A stretch of DNA of 64,000 nucleotides, taken from positions 1 to 64,000 of IMG/VR virus record IMGVR_UViG_3300009151_003179; one strand, given 5' to 3'. Under the pieces are notes generated by a model. That model did no database searches, had not been told where the DNA came from, and saw only the letters and a program-made list of their open reading frames with translations. The DNA is from a virus. The translations under genes were made by a program, and so were the position numbers. Positions within the stretch are counted from its first letter, which is position 1, and every line of letters starts with the position of its first letter. Below, piece after piece: positions 8,929 to 17,564 of the stretch.

Positions 8929-10404
8929 TTATTTTTCGTCTAAGTAATCTTCATTTAGTCCTAAATCGCTATGAGGGAAAGCTATATAGCTATCGCCGTG
9001 CTCATCACCTATTCTAATGACAAATACTCCCGCATCGTCATCCCCGGATTCATTTTGTCCTATTTCCCAGCCCATTGAGTGTAATGTTTGTTGGGCTTGC
9101 CTCATTTGTTGCTCAGTACCATTCCACCACATTGCGGCTAACTTACGTAGTATTTCTTCATCAGGCTCTCTATCATCACTGCCGTTAGGGGCAAACTCTG
9201 TCAAATCAGTTATACGCATTGGCCCTCTACGTTTGAACTTATTGTTCTCTTGTTCATATGTAGTGGGGTAAGGAATACCTAAGCTCTCATCAACTTCACT
9301 GCCTGTAATAGCTTGCAACAAAGCACGTGCAACTACACGATCCTTTTCCTTTTCATCTTCAGGAAGTTGACTATAAGATTGCATAGCTAACTTAGCACGT
9401 TTTAATTTCTTCTCATCTGGTGTGGGAGTATCTAACTGTAGTTGGCCTTTATAGTCAGCTGCCGCTGTTACATTCCAACCTTTGTGAATAGCATCACTGA
9501 TAGCTTCAATATCGGTTACACCTGCATCAATTAGTCGCTTTGCGGCTTTTGCTGATTGCATATTTGCCATCCAACCAAAGTTTGCACCCGGTGTACTACG
9601 ACCATAATGGTAGGCGTCATCTAACGCTTTATCGCTGATATGTGCAAGTTGTTCTACTGATAGACTTGCACCCTCTTTTACTTCTCGCGGTTTAATATGA
9701 TTTATAACTGCTGGGGTTTTCTTCTCAGGAGGAATATATACATGTTGTTTAGGCTGTGTTACTGTTTTTTGGATAGGCACTGATTTTACTACTGGATCAA
9801 CTTTGATATTCTCTGCTAACTCATTACCCATACCCATGTCTAACATTTTAACAACATTGGCAGCAAGCTTAGGGTTCTTTTGAGTGACTGGATATAAACT
9901 CATAACCATTGCAGTCTTACGTTTATCATTCAATGTAGGCCAAGCATCACGTATCTCACTTGCACTTGTGATACCAGGACCAAACTCTACTGTAGGTAGA
10001 TATGTAATATATGCATGTTTGCTGAATGGTTGTAACCTTTTAGGTGGCCATGGTTGGAAGTAAGCCGGACTGCCATCTTTCTTCGTCCCACCTGGCTTAG
10101 GTTGTTCATTCTTATCTTTCTCACTACGAACAAAGATTAATACATCTTCGTTAGGATTGTAATGACTTGTGATTTCTTCTGCTTTGAAAGGACTTTTAAC
10201 TTGTACAAAGTGTTTGTCAGCAACACCTGCAAGTTTTGCTAGTTTCTCTTTGATACTAAAAGGAAATGGTCTTGTTTTTGTATCATTGGTGGCGGCTACG
10301 TATACATCAGCATCAGGAAAAGCCTTGATAGCACTTTGATACAGTGAAGCATGTCCTGCGTGAAACGGATGAAAGCCTCCCGGCATGACTACAATTTGTC
10401 TCAT
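8929..10404 (-). CDS. Nucleotidylyltransferase (HxGH family) fused to RyR-like domain
   Basis: 491 aa. Residues 1-175 are a HIGH-type nucleotidylyltransferase: GGFHPFHAGH (HxGH at 15-18) and ITSASEIR (145-152), as in NMN adenylyltransferases and cytidylyltransferases. Residues 205-245 are a Pro/Lys-rich linker. Residues 250-366 include AIHKGWNVTAAADYKG and YSQLPEDEKEKDRVVARALL, the hallmark of the RyR domain seen in ryanodine receptors and in prokaryotic or phage proteins. The C-terminal ~100 residues are acidic and unknown. It starts 1 nt after the 10406 gene, with no ribosome site of its own, suggesting translational coupling. Nucleotide substrate (NMN, CTP or other) is undetermined. Confidence 0.8.
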   Translation of the reverse strand: MRQIVVMPGGFHPFHAGHASLYQSAIKAFPDADVYVAATNDTKTRPFPFSIKEKLAKLAGVADKHFVQVKSPFKAEEITSHYNPNEDVLIFVRSEKDKNEQPKPGGTKKDGSPAYFQPWPPKRLQPFSKHAYITYLPTVEFGPGITSASEIRDAWPTLNDKRKTAMVMSLYPVTQKNPKLAANVVKMLDMGMGNELAENIKVDPVVKSVPIQKTVTQPKQHVYIPPEKKTPAVINHIKPREVKEGASLSVEQLAHISDKALDDAYHYGRSTPGANFGWMANMQSAKAAKRLIDAGVTDIEAISDAIHKGWNVTAAADYKGQLQLDTPTPDEKKLKRAKLAMQSYSQLPEDEKEKDRVVARALLQAITGSEVDESLGIPYPTTYEQENNKFKRRGPMRITDLTEFAPNGSDDREPDEEILRKLAAMWWNGTEQQMRQAQQTLHSMGWEIGQNESGDDDAGVFVIRIGDEHGDSYIAFPHSDLGLNEDYLDEK

Positions 10405-10405
10405 A

Positions 10406-10771
10406 TCAATAACTTAACTTTACGAAATTAACTACACCTTGTGAAAAATCTTCAACTTTGGCTCTCATATAAACATAGCTACCTTCAATGTTAGTATACG
10501 TTGAAGCATTGGAATTTGCATTGCCATCAGCTACTAATTCATATACTTTGAACCAATCATTTTCAGTCGGAGTTGTAGCTAATGTAGCTTGTATAATGAT
10601 ATTACCATTAACTTCTGTTAGGTTAATGTTAACAGTTTGCAATGCTCTAGGTGTTATGATATATGATGCGGCTGGTTGTTCATCACCTACTACTGTATAA
10701 GCATTACCGTTATCTACGGTTGCACTCCATGCAGTTTGTGGCAATAAAATGAGTGTAGTTGTTTGGCTCAT
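10406..10771 (-). CDS. Virion-type beta-rich protein
   Basis: 121 aa, Thr/Asn/Val-rich and probably all beta. Its second half (GNIIIQATL...WFKVYELV...GSYVYMRAKV) shares a pattern with the C-terminus of the 62626-63315 protein (GNIVIEGST...WYPILTDT...HPYIRMQFE), suggesting a common small structural domain. Its ATG overlaps the stop codon of the 54-aa gene upstream (TAATG). Likely a minor structural or fibre-associated protein; inference. Confidence 0.6.
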   Translation of the reverse strand: MSQTTTLILLPQTAWSATVDNGNAYTVVGDEQPAASYIITPRALQTVNINLTEVNGNIIIQATLATTPTENDWFKVYELVADGNANSNASTYTNIEGSYVYMRAKVEDFSQGVVNFVKLSY

Positions 10772-10935
10772 TATGCTTTTACAACCTCAACAACAACACT
10801 GTCGCCAATTAATTCTTGGGCAACTTGTTCTAAAGCCGTTTCTATTTCAGGACTAGTGATACTAGTACCTGAATCATTGTCTTTTACTATTTTACTAAAA
10901 GTGATTACGATTGATTCTGTTACAATCTTTGCCAT
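10771..10935 (-). CDS. Small 54-aa protein, function unknown
   Basis: ATG at 10935, translating to MAKIVTESIVITFSKIVKD... and ending in VVVEVVKA. A GGAGT ribosome site lies 7 nt before the ATG and a GATAAATA late promoter 24 nt before it. The stop overlaps the next start (TAATG), giving a three-gene late unit with 10406 and 8929. Good initiation signals and coupling argue that it is real in spite of its size. No recognised domain. Confidence 0.7.
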   Translation of the reverse strand: MAKIVTESIVITFSKIVKDNDSGTSITSPEIETALEQVAQELIGDSVVVEVVKA

Positions 10936-10959
10936 GGTAAATACTCCATTTTATTAGAG

Positions 10960-10967
10960 TATTTATC
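10960..10967 (-). promoter_or_regulatory. T4-type late promoter
   Basis: GATAAATACTC on the minus strand, 24 nt before the ATG at 10935, with a GGAG between. It should drive the 54-aa gene, the 121-aa gene and the nucleotidylyltransferase. Confidence 0.8.
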
Positions 10968-10970
10968 ATT

Positions 10971-11702
10971 TTAAACAGCTTCTGGTCGTTTTTCTAATTT
11001 ATAGCGTTTTCCAAGCATATCCCCGTAAATCAATGCTAGATAGCTTAACGTGCTTTCATCATCGTAATCAATAAAATGACTAGCATTACTAAAACGATAT
11101 CTCCAACTATGCTGATTTGTGTGAACCGAGCCTTTAGCCCAATGTTTTAGTGCAGGACTAGGGTATAGTGACTTGTTTTTCTTAAACATATCGTTCAGGT
11201 CTATTGCAAATGTCCCCTCAACTCTCCTAGATTTTAGATAAACTCTAAATTTATGATTAGGATTACGCACAAAATGCTTAATCCCAATAAAGTTAGATAT
11301 ATGTGATTGAGTTACATCTATTTCAATGCCTGGCATATAATTTACAATATCTTTTAACTCTTGTAAATCATTACTGAATACCCCTACAGTATTATGTTCA
11401 ATTCTAATTGTAGAATTTTTCTTCTTTTTTAAGTCATTACGCCACTTAAGAAATGATGCTAATATTGCCAAATTCTCACGCACTTCATCCCGTTCATATG
11501 AGATAGTATTATGACTGTAGCCTACTGCAGGTGCTTCTAATCTATCAACTAATTCCTGAATGTCATGTTTAATGTACCATGTATAACGAACACCTACTAG
11601 ATTAAATCTAGCTCGGTATTCGTATTTGTTATAGTAATGCTGGTCCCGATATTCATAAAAATCAACACCCGGTACGTCTTCAACTGATTTCAATAATCCC
11701 AT
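10971..11702 (-). CDS. Unknown protein translationally coupled to ClpA
   Basis: 243 aa, start inside the last codons of clpA (23-nt overlap in another frame). The sequence is rich in Tyr, Arg and Asn with alternating strands (YRARFNLVGVRYTWYIKHDIQ, HKFRVYLKSRRVEG). No domain or membrane segment recognised. The tight overlap with clpA suggests matched synthesis and possibly a physical link, for example an adaptor or inhibitor of the Clp machine, but that is speculation. Last gene of the dnaJ-clpA operon. Confidence 0.75.
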   Translation of the reverse strand: MGLLKSVEDVPGVDFYEYRDQHYYNKYEYRARFNLVGVRYTWYIKHDIQELVDRLEAPAVGYSHNTISYERDEVRENLAILASFLKWRNDLKKKKNSTIRIEHNTVGVFSNDLQELKDIVNYMPGIEIDVTQSHISNFIGIKHFVRNPNHKFRVYLKSRRVEGTFAIDLNDMFKKNKSLYPSPALKHWAKGSVHTNQHSWRYRFSNASHFIDYDDESTLSYLALIYGDMLGKRYKLEKRPEAV

Positions 11703-13953
11703 CTTCGCCTACTCTTGCTGTTGATTTTTGTACAACGTTGTACTCAATACTATCTTCATTCATAACCGCTGTGATAACACTATTCTTAATGCGTTCAAAA
11801 AGAATCTTCTTACTCAATGGTACACGAATCAATTCATCGATCTTACGTGCTAGTGGTCTTGCACCCATCTTCTTATCATAACCCTGTTCAGCTAGATATT
11901 CAATAACAGGTTCTGATAAGTTTAATGTAATATCGTGCTTGTCCAATAGTGATTCTTTAAGCTGTTCAGTAAACTTAATAACAATTTTCTTAATTGAAAG
12001 CATGTCAAGTTTGTTAAACTTACATACTAAATCTAAACGATTTCTAAACTCGGGTTTAAAGAATTCTTTCAATGCTTTGTCATCTTCGCCAGTCTTTTCT
12101 TGACTACCGAAGCCAATGTTGTTTCGTTCACTGTCACTACTACCTAAATTACTTGTTAAGATAATAACACAGTTCTTACAGTTAACTTCTTTACCATTAG
12201 ACCCAGTGACACGACCTTCATCTAACATCTGTAAAAAGATGTTAAAAATATCAGGGTGTGCTTTCTCTACTTCATCAAACAACAAGATACTGTGTGGGTT
12301 CTTGCTCAAGTCATTAACTAATCGTCCGCCACCGACTTGACTATCACCAAAGCCAACATAACCAGGGGGAGGACCAATCAAACTTGATACAGAATGTTTC
12401 TCACCGTATTCACTCATATCATATTTGAGTAATGTCATGTCGAGGTTTTTACTTAATAACTTAGCCAATTCTGTTTTACCTGTACCTGTTGGGCCTAAGA
12501 ATAAGAAACTTGCTGTAGGCTTAGTTTCACTACCGATGCCTGCAAAACTAACATAGATACGTTCTAATACTTTGTCAATTGTTTCATCCTGACCATACAG
12601 TTTACCCTTGACGTTAACTTCAAGTGTTTGAATAAGATTCATATTATCACCACTAAGTTTGTCAGCAGGTACACCTGTAAAGCGTTCAACCTGTTGAAAA
12701 ATCATATCTTTGGTGATTTGAATTCCCTTATTGCCATCAACACGTTGACGGGCACAAGCCGCATCAAGTAAATCAATACTTTTGTCAGGGTTTTTACGGT
12801 CATGAATATATCGTAAAGCTGATTCAACTGAGGCAATAACTGCTTCACTTGTAATTTCAACGTCATGGAAGTCATTTAATCGTGTGCTTAATCCAGTAAG
12901 AATACTAATTGTACTTTCTTTACTTGGCTCATCAATAGAGACACGATAGAATCTACGCATTAATGCACGATCCTTCTCAAACGATTCGTAATATTCTTCC
13001 CAAGTAGTACTGGCGATAACTTTCAATGTACCTTTAGTGATAGCTGGTTTAATTAAGTTAGCAAAGTCAACCGCACCACCATTTGCATTACCACTACCAC
13101 TCATTGTATGAGCCTCATCAATGAATAATATTGCTTTCTTTTTTGTGTTAAGTGCTTCTAATACACCTTTAACTTTTTCTTCAAAGTCACCGCGATATTT
13201 ACTTCCAGCAAGTAGTGAACCTACTTCAAGACTATATACTTCATGTCCAACAATAAATTCAGGACAATCACCTAGTGCAATTGAATTAGCAAGACCTTCA
13301 GCGATAGCAGTTTTACCTACACCCGGATCACCTACCATCAATACATTTGCTTTAAATCGTTTAGCAAGAACATTAATGATTTCATCTAATTCTTTTGTTC
13401 TTCCAATTAGAGGTTCTAATTTATTTTGACGGGCAAGTTCACTTAGATTAGTAGTATATTCTTCTAAGATTTCATCTGCTTGACCTTCACTTAATTTACT
13501 GGTAAATTCAGCACCCTTGTATGTTTTTTGCCAGTGATTTACAAACTCTTGTTTATTGACACCATATTTCAATAAGAAATAATGTGCATGACTATTACCT
13601 TCACTTGCCATACTTAAGTACAAGTCAATTGTAGTAACTTGTCTACGACCGGTAAATAACACTTGTGTTACACTACGATTCATAACACGTTCTAAACTGT
13701 TTGTTTTACGTGGTTGAACTTGGTCAACTGTAACGTTACTTAGTTCAATTGCATGTAGTCCATCAAGATAGCTAGTTACTTCCTGAACCATTAAATTAAC
13801 ATCAGCTCCAAAACTATCCAGACATTTATTAAATGGTGTATGGGTAATTAATGCTAACAATAAATGCTCAACTGTGCAATATTGATGTTTTCTTTCTTTT
13901 GCAAAAGAAATAGCCTGTTCAATAATGTTTTCGATTTCGGGTGAATTGGTCAA
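11680..13953 (-). CDS. clpA: ClpA-type AAA+ unfoldase
   Basis: 757 aa, almost the length of E. coli ClpA (758). N-domain (1-145, KHQYCTVEHLLLALI), first AAA+ module with Walker A GDPGVGKT (208-215) and Walker B LFIDEAH, second AAA+ module with Walker A GPTGTGKT (487-494), Walker B LLFDEVEKAHPD and the R-finger region FRNRLD. An IGF tripeptide (613-615) sits where ClpA carries its ClpP-binding IGL loop, so docking onto host ClpP is likely. The start is TTG with AAAGGA ten nt upstream; no ATG start is available nearby. It lies 23 nt after dnaJ. No ClpP or ClpS gene was seen in this window. Confidence 0.93.
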   Translation of the reverse strand: MTNSPEIENIIEQAISFAKERKHQYCTVEHLLLALITHTPFNKCLDSFGADVNLMVQEVTSYLDGLHAIELSNVTVDQVQPRKTNSLERVMNRSVTQVLFTGRRQVTTIDLYLSMASEGNSHAHYFLLKYGVNKQEFVNHWQKTYKGAEFTSKLSEGQADEILEEYTTNLSELARQNKLEPLIGRTKELDEIINVLAKRFKANVLMVGDPGVGKTAIAEGLANSIALGDCPEFIVGHEVYSLEVGSLLAGSKYRGDFEEKVKGVLEALNTKKKAILFIDEAHTMSGSGNANGGAVDFANLIKPAITKGTLKVIASTTWEEYYESFEKDRALMRRFYRVSIDEPSKESTISILTGLSTRLNDFHDVEITSEAVIASVESALRYIHDRKNPDKSIDLLDAACARQRVDGNKGIQITKDMIFQQVERFTGVPADKLSGDNMNLIQTLEVNVKGKLYGQDETIDKVLERIYVSFAGIGSETKPTASFLFLGPTGTGKTELAKLLSKNLDMTLLKYDMSEYGEKHSVSSLIGPPPGYVGFGDSQVGGGRLVNDLSKNPHSILLFDEVEKAHPDIFNIFLQMLDEGRVTGSNGKEVNCKNCVIILTSNLGSSDSERNNIGFGSQEKTGEDDKALKEFFKPEFRNRLDLVCKFNKLDMLSIKKIVIKFTEQLKESLLDKHDITLNLSEPVIEYLAEQGYDKKMGARPLARKIDELIRVPLSKKILFERIKNSVITAVMNEDSIEYNVVQKSTARVGEDGIIEIS

Positions 13954-13976
13954 AGTTTTGTTTTCCTTTTGTTTAT

Positions 13977-14786
13977 TTACTTAGATTTAGCACGTATAAT
14001 GCTATCAGTTATTTCTTTATCAATTATATCAGGTAAAATAGGTTTTATCAATATGATTTGGTCTCCGTAAATTGATGTAGATTGAATTGGCATACCTTCT
14101 TTGGCTATTTTTAAATGCATATGAGGCTGTGTTCTGGGTGGTACTGTAACCATTAATTTTTTACCAGAAAAAGTAGTGAATTCAATATCTGTTCCTACAA
14201 TCAAATCTAATACCGATACAGGTTGTGTGCAGTATAAATCATTTCCTCTTCTTTCAAATTTTAAATGATTTTGAATAATAAATTCAACAATTAATATAGC
14301 CTGAGGAATAACATTCTCATAGCGTACCTGTGACCCGTGATTAACACCTTTGGGAATTTCAATAGTAATTGCATGGTTACCATGAGGTGTTTGTAATTGT
14401 AAATTTTGACTATCACCATGGTATGCTTGTTCTAATGTAATATTAACCTGTGTCCTAAATGCATGTGGAGTGTTTGGACGTCTAGCATTATGTTGTTGAA
14501 ACATTTGGCCAAACAAATCGTTTATATCATTATTGAAGTTAAAATTAAATCCACCTCCGCCCCCACCCGGAAATCCGAATGGATTACCTTGCGGCATTGG
14601 GTTATCATATTGTTTTCGTTGATTTGGGTCACTAAGAATGCGATATGCTTCTTCTATCTTTTGAAATGTAGCAGTATCACCACCTTTATCAGGGTGATGT
14701 TTACCTGCTAGTTTTCTATATGCTTTTTTTATATCGTCTGGTGTAGATTTTTTACCTACACCTAGAATTGAGTAATAGTCTGTCAT
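13977..14786 (-). CDS. dnaJ: DnaJ/CbpA-type co-chaperone
   Basis: 269 aa. J domain at 1-65 with the invariant HPD (KHHPDKGGD), then a Gly/Phe-rich linker (GNPFGFPGGGGGGFNFNF), then a C-terminal substrate domain with QVNITLEQAYHG and later FERRGNDLYC. There is no CxxCxGxG zinc region, so it is a type II (CbpA-like) protein that should stimulate host DnaK. The ATG lies 7 nt after a near-consensus -10 box, so the mRNA is probably leaderless. First gene of an operon with clpA. Confidence 0.9.
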   Translation of the reverse strand: MTDYYSILGVGKKSTPDDIKKAYRKLAGKHHPDKGGDTATFQKIEEAYRILSDPNQRKQYDNPMPQGNPFGFPGGGGGGFNFNFNNDINDLFGQMFQQHNARRPNTPHAFRTQVNITLEQAYHGDSQNLQLQTPHGNHAITIEIPKGVNHGSQVRYENVIPQAILIVEFIIQNHLKFERRGNDLYCTQPVSVLDLIVGTDIEFTTFSGKKLMVTVPPRTQPHMHLKIAKEGMPIQSTSIYGDQIILIKPILPDIIDKEITDSIIRAKSK

Positions 14787-14793
14787 AATATCA

Positions 14794-14822
14794 AGTATAA
14801 CACAGTTAGTGTGTTAAGTCAA
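14794..14822 (-). promoter_or_regulatory. Sigma70-like promoter of dnaJ-clpA, leaderless
   Basis: Minus strand: TTGACT, 17-nt spacer, TATACT, then 7 nt and the ATG at 14786. A near-consensus vegetative promoter, whose start point should fall on the ATG. Confidence 0.8.
14798..14816 (-). promoter_or_regulatory. Palindromic operator candidate in the dnaJ promoter
   Basis: TAACACA-CTAAC-TGTGTTA: perfect 7-bp arms around 5 nt, filling the -35/-10 spacer and entering the -10 box. A dimeric repressor bound here would block RNA polymerase. Protein unknown. Confidence 0.55.
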
Positions 14823-14828
14823 TATTTA

Positions 14829-15434
14829 TTATGATTTGCCTTCAATTTTTTCTTTTGTTCGCCCATATGCGGCTATACCAAGAACAGCACCCATAGCTAT
14901 GTGATAAAGACCAGCACCTTGCAATGTTAATGGTTGCCATTGCATAGTGACACTACCCTTACTCATTGCTTGTAATAAACTCCATAGTATGGGGAATACA
15001 ACAAAGTCCATTGTACAAGTTAACATATAGATCCAACCCATAACTGGACGCCATTTTTTGTTGATCCAATCTGTATTATCATTAGCTACTAATACATCTG
15101 CACCACTGGCGGCATTTGTTGGAGCGGCTCCTGTGAGTACTGGTTGATTGCTGTTTGATTGATTAATGTTTTGTGTGCTTCCGAATCCTGAACTTGACTG
15201 TTGATTGAAGCCTGGACTTGAAAACGATCCTGATGAACCAAACGAACCACCACCGAAGCCTCCTGTCGAAGGTGAGCCAAATGCTGAACTCCCGCCAAAT
15301 GATGTGTTTGAACCATAACTACTACCTTGAGGAAATTGTTGAATTGACGGATCAGATGCTAGCATCTCATGGTGCTCATCATCTAACGCCATTGGTTGTT
15401 CAAAATTAGTTTTCTTAGGTAATATAGTTTCCAT
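14829..15434 (-). CDS. Holin-like membrane protein with Gly/Ser-rich N-terminus
   Basis: 201 aa. Residues 1-125 are low-complexity (Gly, Ser, Phe, Asn, Gln). Residues ~128-195 hold two hydrophobic segments: WRPVMGWIYMLTCTMDFVVF and GAGLYHIAMGAVLGIAAYG, followed by RTKEKIEG. This WRP...GAGLYHIAMGA...YGRTKEK pattern is that of holins annotated in T4-like aquatic phages and of the 3TM holin family. It would permeabilise the inner membrane for the endolysin (25114). Its start overlaps the stop of the 15434-15985 gene (TAATG). The long disordered N-terminus is unusual and may time or localise lysis; inference. Confidence 0.65.
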   Translation of the reverse strand: METILPKKTNFEQPMALDDEHHEMLASDPSIQQFPQGSSYGSNTSFGGSSAFGSPSTGGFGGGSFGSSGSFSSPGFNQQSSSGFGSTQNINQSNSNQPVLTGAAPTNAASGADVLVANDNTDWINKKWRPVMGWIYMLTCTMDFVVFPILWSLLQAMSKGSVTMQWQPLTLQGAGLYHIAMGAVLGIAAYGRTKEKIEGKS

Positions 15435-15985
15435 TACAATCCTGCCATTGATTTGAATGCTCTTAAATCAGCATCTTGTTTACCGGAATGTATTGGTTTA
15501 ACATCTAGTCCTGCTCTATGGCGCATCTCATTTAAATCTTCTTCACGTTCTTCTTCAACACGATAATTATGCGGTGATAAAACTAGTACTTGTTTTAGTA
15601 CTTCTTCACTTGGTTCGTATTCTTCGTCATCTACCATGATAGTCCAATCAGTTAATTTCATGTCAGTTAGTGTTTTTAAATCTTCTAACAATTCAATGAT
15701 ACGTGCCGGAACACTACTTCTACGATTCATTTCAACAAATACAAGATATCTACCGGGTGACACTTCACCTTCACTAACTTGTGCATCTAATACAAAATCA
15801 TATCCACGTTCAAACCAATCACACAAATCATCGCCGGCTTGTTTGTTTTTAATAGTAAATGCCAATGTAACAATCTCACTATCTTTACCCATATGTGCGG
15901 CATATTCATCTATCGTAACTTCAGGTAACATTTGACCTTCTAAGTCGTGATAGTCTAACCCTTCATTGATTATAACTTTACTCAT
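15434..15985 (-). CDS. Conserved T4-like phage protein, unknown function
   Basis: 183 aa from the ATG at 15985 (MSKVIINEGLDYHDLEGQ), which directly follows the stop of the upstream gene. Acidic, mixed alpha/beta, with VTLAFTIKNKQAGDDLCDWFERGYDFVLDAQVSEG and a C-terminal charged helix. I recall similar proteins in other aquatic T4-like phages but not a function. Middle gene of a three-gene late unit starting at 16613 and ending with the holin candidate. Confidence 0.75.
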   Translation of the reverse strand: MSKVIINEGLDYHDLEGQMLPEVTIDEYAAHMGKDSEIVTLAFTIKNKQAGDDLCDWFERGYDFVLDAQVSEGEVSPGRYLVFVEMNRRSSVPARIIELLEDLKTLTDMKLTDWTIMVDDEEYEPSEEVLKQVLVLSPHNYRVEEEREEDLNEMRHRAGLDVKPIHSGKQDADLRAFKSMAGL

Positions 15986-15986
15986 A

Positions 15987-16613
15987 TTATATTGTTCCCA
16001 TTGGAGGAGGTGCATTGGCGTCCATTGGCATATTGCCTGTCATACCGGGCATCTGTTGTTGGTCTTGTCCACCATCTTCACTACCATCACTATCTTCTTC
16101 GTCTAAATCGTCCTCATATGAATTATCTAACTCATTCAAATCAATATTTTGACCAGCTAAATCAATACTACCTTCACGGATATCATCCATGATTTCTTTA
16201 GGCATTTCTATGTAGACTAGCCATACTTGTTTTTTCTGCATTTTTGGATAACGTGTCCCGGGCACATAATCATCAGGATTTTCTACTTCAACCGGAACTT
16301 CAATCTTAGTTTTTTTCCATTGTATTTTGCAACCTAATTTAACTAAACGTTTAGCCCCACTTGGGTCAGGCATTAGTTTATATGGCCACATGAACATACA
16401 TCCCACTGAGTAGCGTTTAACTACCGGGCCTTGAACTAACTCACCTAGCTGCCAGTTTCTGAAGGCATATATATCAGCTTCATCTAAAACACGTTCAAAA
16501 TCTAATAATACGGACATAGAACCATTGCTGGTATATATCCCTTTTATGGTGCTAATAATGCTGACATAATCAACATCATCAAAAAAATCGTCGGCGACAG
16601 GTAAAGTACTCAT
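15987..16613 (-). CDS. Conserved T4-like phage protein, unknown function
   Basis: 208 aa. An ordered N-terminal part (residues 1-135, including LDEADIYAFRNWQLGELVQG and YSVGCMFMWPYKLMPDP) is followed by an acidic linker (DDLDEEDSDGSEDGG) and a Met/Pro-rich tail. I recognise the family from other aquatic T4-like phages but know no function. The ATG lies 5 nt after a late-promoter box, so translation is probably leaderless. Confidence 0.75.
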   Translation of the reverse strand: MSTLPVADDFFDDVDYVSIISTIKGIYTSNGSMSVLLDFERVLDEADIYAFRNWQLGELVQGPVVKRYSVGCMFMWPYKLMPDPSGAKRLVKLGCKIQWKKTKIEVPVEVENPDDYVPGTRYPKMQKKQVWLVYIEMPKEIMDDIREGSIDLAGQNIDLNELDNSYEDDLDEEDSDGSEDGGQDQQQMPGMTGNMPMDANAPPPMGTI

Positions 16614-16618
16614 ATATG

Positions 16619-16626
16619 TATTTATC
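16619..16626 (-). promoter_or_regulatory. Late promoter, leaderless arrangement
   Basis: GATAAATA, CATAT, ATG (16613). Five nucleotides separate the box from the start codon, which places +1 on the A of ATG by T4 spacing. Confidence 0.8.
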
Positions 16627-16723
16627 TTATTACAATATTATAGATAGATTTCAAAAGTTTGGGAATAGCCTAATATTTATCATTGGAACTTGTGTTAAAA
16701 GTATGCTACTATGTACGTAAACA

Positions 16724-16753
16724 TTGACCTTAAATAATATTGAGTGTTATGAG
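16724..16753 (+). promoter_or_regulatory. Sigma70-like promoter of phoH
   Basis: TTGACC, 18-nt spacer, TATGAG. The transcript would begin about 16760 and carry AAAGGAG before the TTG start at 16782. The region 16627-16723 between this and the divergent late promoter shows no other clear signal. Confidence 0.5.
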
Positions 16754-16781
16754 AACTCACGCTCTACAAAGGAGAATCAAC

Positions 16782-17564
16782 TTGAGCAAAAGAAAAACTA
16801 GCGCATTAAAGACTACAGACACACGTTTTTTACACAACAAAAAAGAAGGTAAAACATTTTATATAAATGAATCAAAGACGATAGATTTCACACAGGCAAC
16901 TCAGAAACCAAGAGTACGTAAACCCGTAGAACTCATCCCAAAATCCATAAATCAAGAAAAATACATATTAGCATTACTTGATGATAAGACAGATATAGTC
17001 GTGGTTTCGGGACCTGCAGGGACAGGGAAAACGTATCTTGCCATGCAAGCCGCTATCAAAGCAATGCGAAACGGTGACTGTGACAGGATTATCTTAACTA
17101 GACCTGCTGTAGGTGTTGATGATGAAAAACATGGTTTCTTACCGGGCGATATCAATCAAAAGATGGAACCTTGGACTAGACCATTATTAGATGTGTTACG
17201 TGAGTATTATTCAACTAAAGAAATTGCCGATATGCTAGAAGAACAAATAGTGGAGATAGCTCCGTTAGCGTTCTGTAGAGGTCGCAACTTTAAAAACAGT
17301 TGGGTTGTACTTGATGAGGCTCAAAACGCAACCCCAAGCCAGTTAAAAATGATTATGACACGTATCGGGATCGGTAGTAAGATTGTCATCACTGGTGATG
17401 TAGAACAAACAGATAGACGCACGCCTGAGAATGGGCTCCTAGACCTTTTAACAAAGCTAGATGGTGGAAAGGGGGTGATTCCAGGCTTAGCGTCTTGCAA
17501 GTTCGATATGCGTGACATACAACGTCACAAAATTATCGAACACATCCTAAAGATGTACGCATAA
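16782..17564 (+). CDS. phoH: PhoH-family ATPase
   Basis: 260 aa from a TTG start at 16782, chosen because a perfect AAAGGAG lies 7 nt upstream; an upstream TTG or ATG in frame (16740, 16749) has no such site. The ~60-residue basic N-terminus is followed by Walker A GPAGTGKT (77-84), RPAVGVDDEKHGFLPGD, Walker B VVLDEAQNA and ITGDVEQTDR, all typical of PhoH. PhoH ATPases are common in aquatic phages; their role is unsettled, with links to RNA metabolism and phosphate stress. Transcribed divergently from its neighbours and closed by a shared terminator. Confidence 0.9.
   Translation: MSKRKTSALKTTDTRFLHNKKEGKTFYINESKTIDFTQATQKPRVRKPVELIPKSINQEKYILALLDDKTDIVVVSGPAGTGKTYLAMQAAIKAMRNGDCDRIILTRPAVGVDDEKHGFLPGDINQKMEPWTRPLLDVLREYYSTKEIADMLEEQIVEIAPLAFCRGRNFKNSWVVLDEAQNATPSQLKMIMTRIGIGSKIVITGDVEQTDRRTPENGLLDLLTKLDGGKGVIPGLASCKFDMRDIQRHKIIEHILKMYA

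Noticed and set aside
16740-16781. Upstream TTG/ATG starts for phoH
   Set aside because: They lie at or before the predicted transcription start and lack a ribosome site, while TTG at 16782 has a perfect AAAGGAG.
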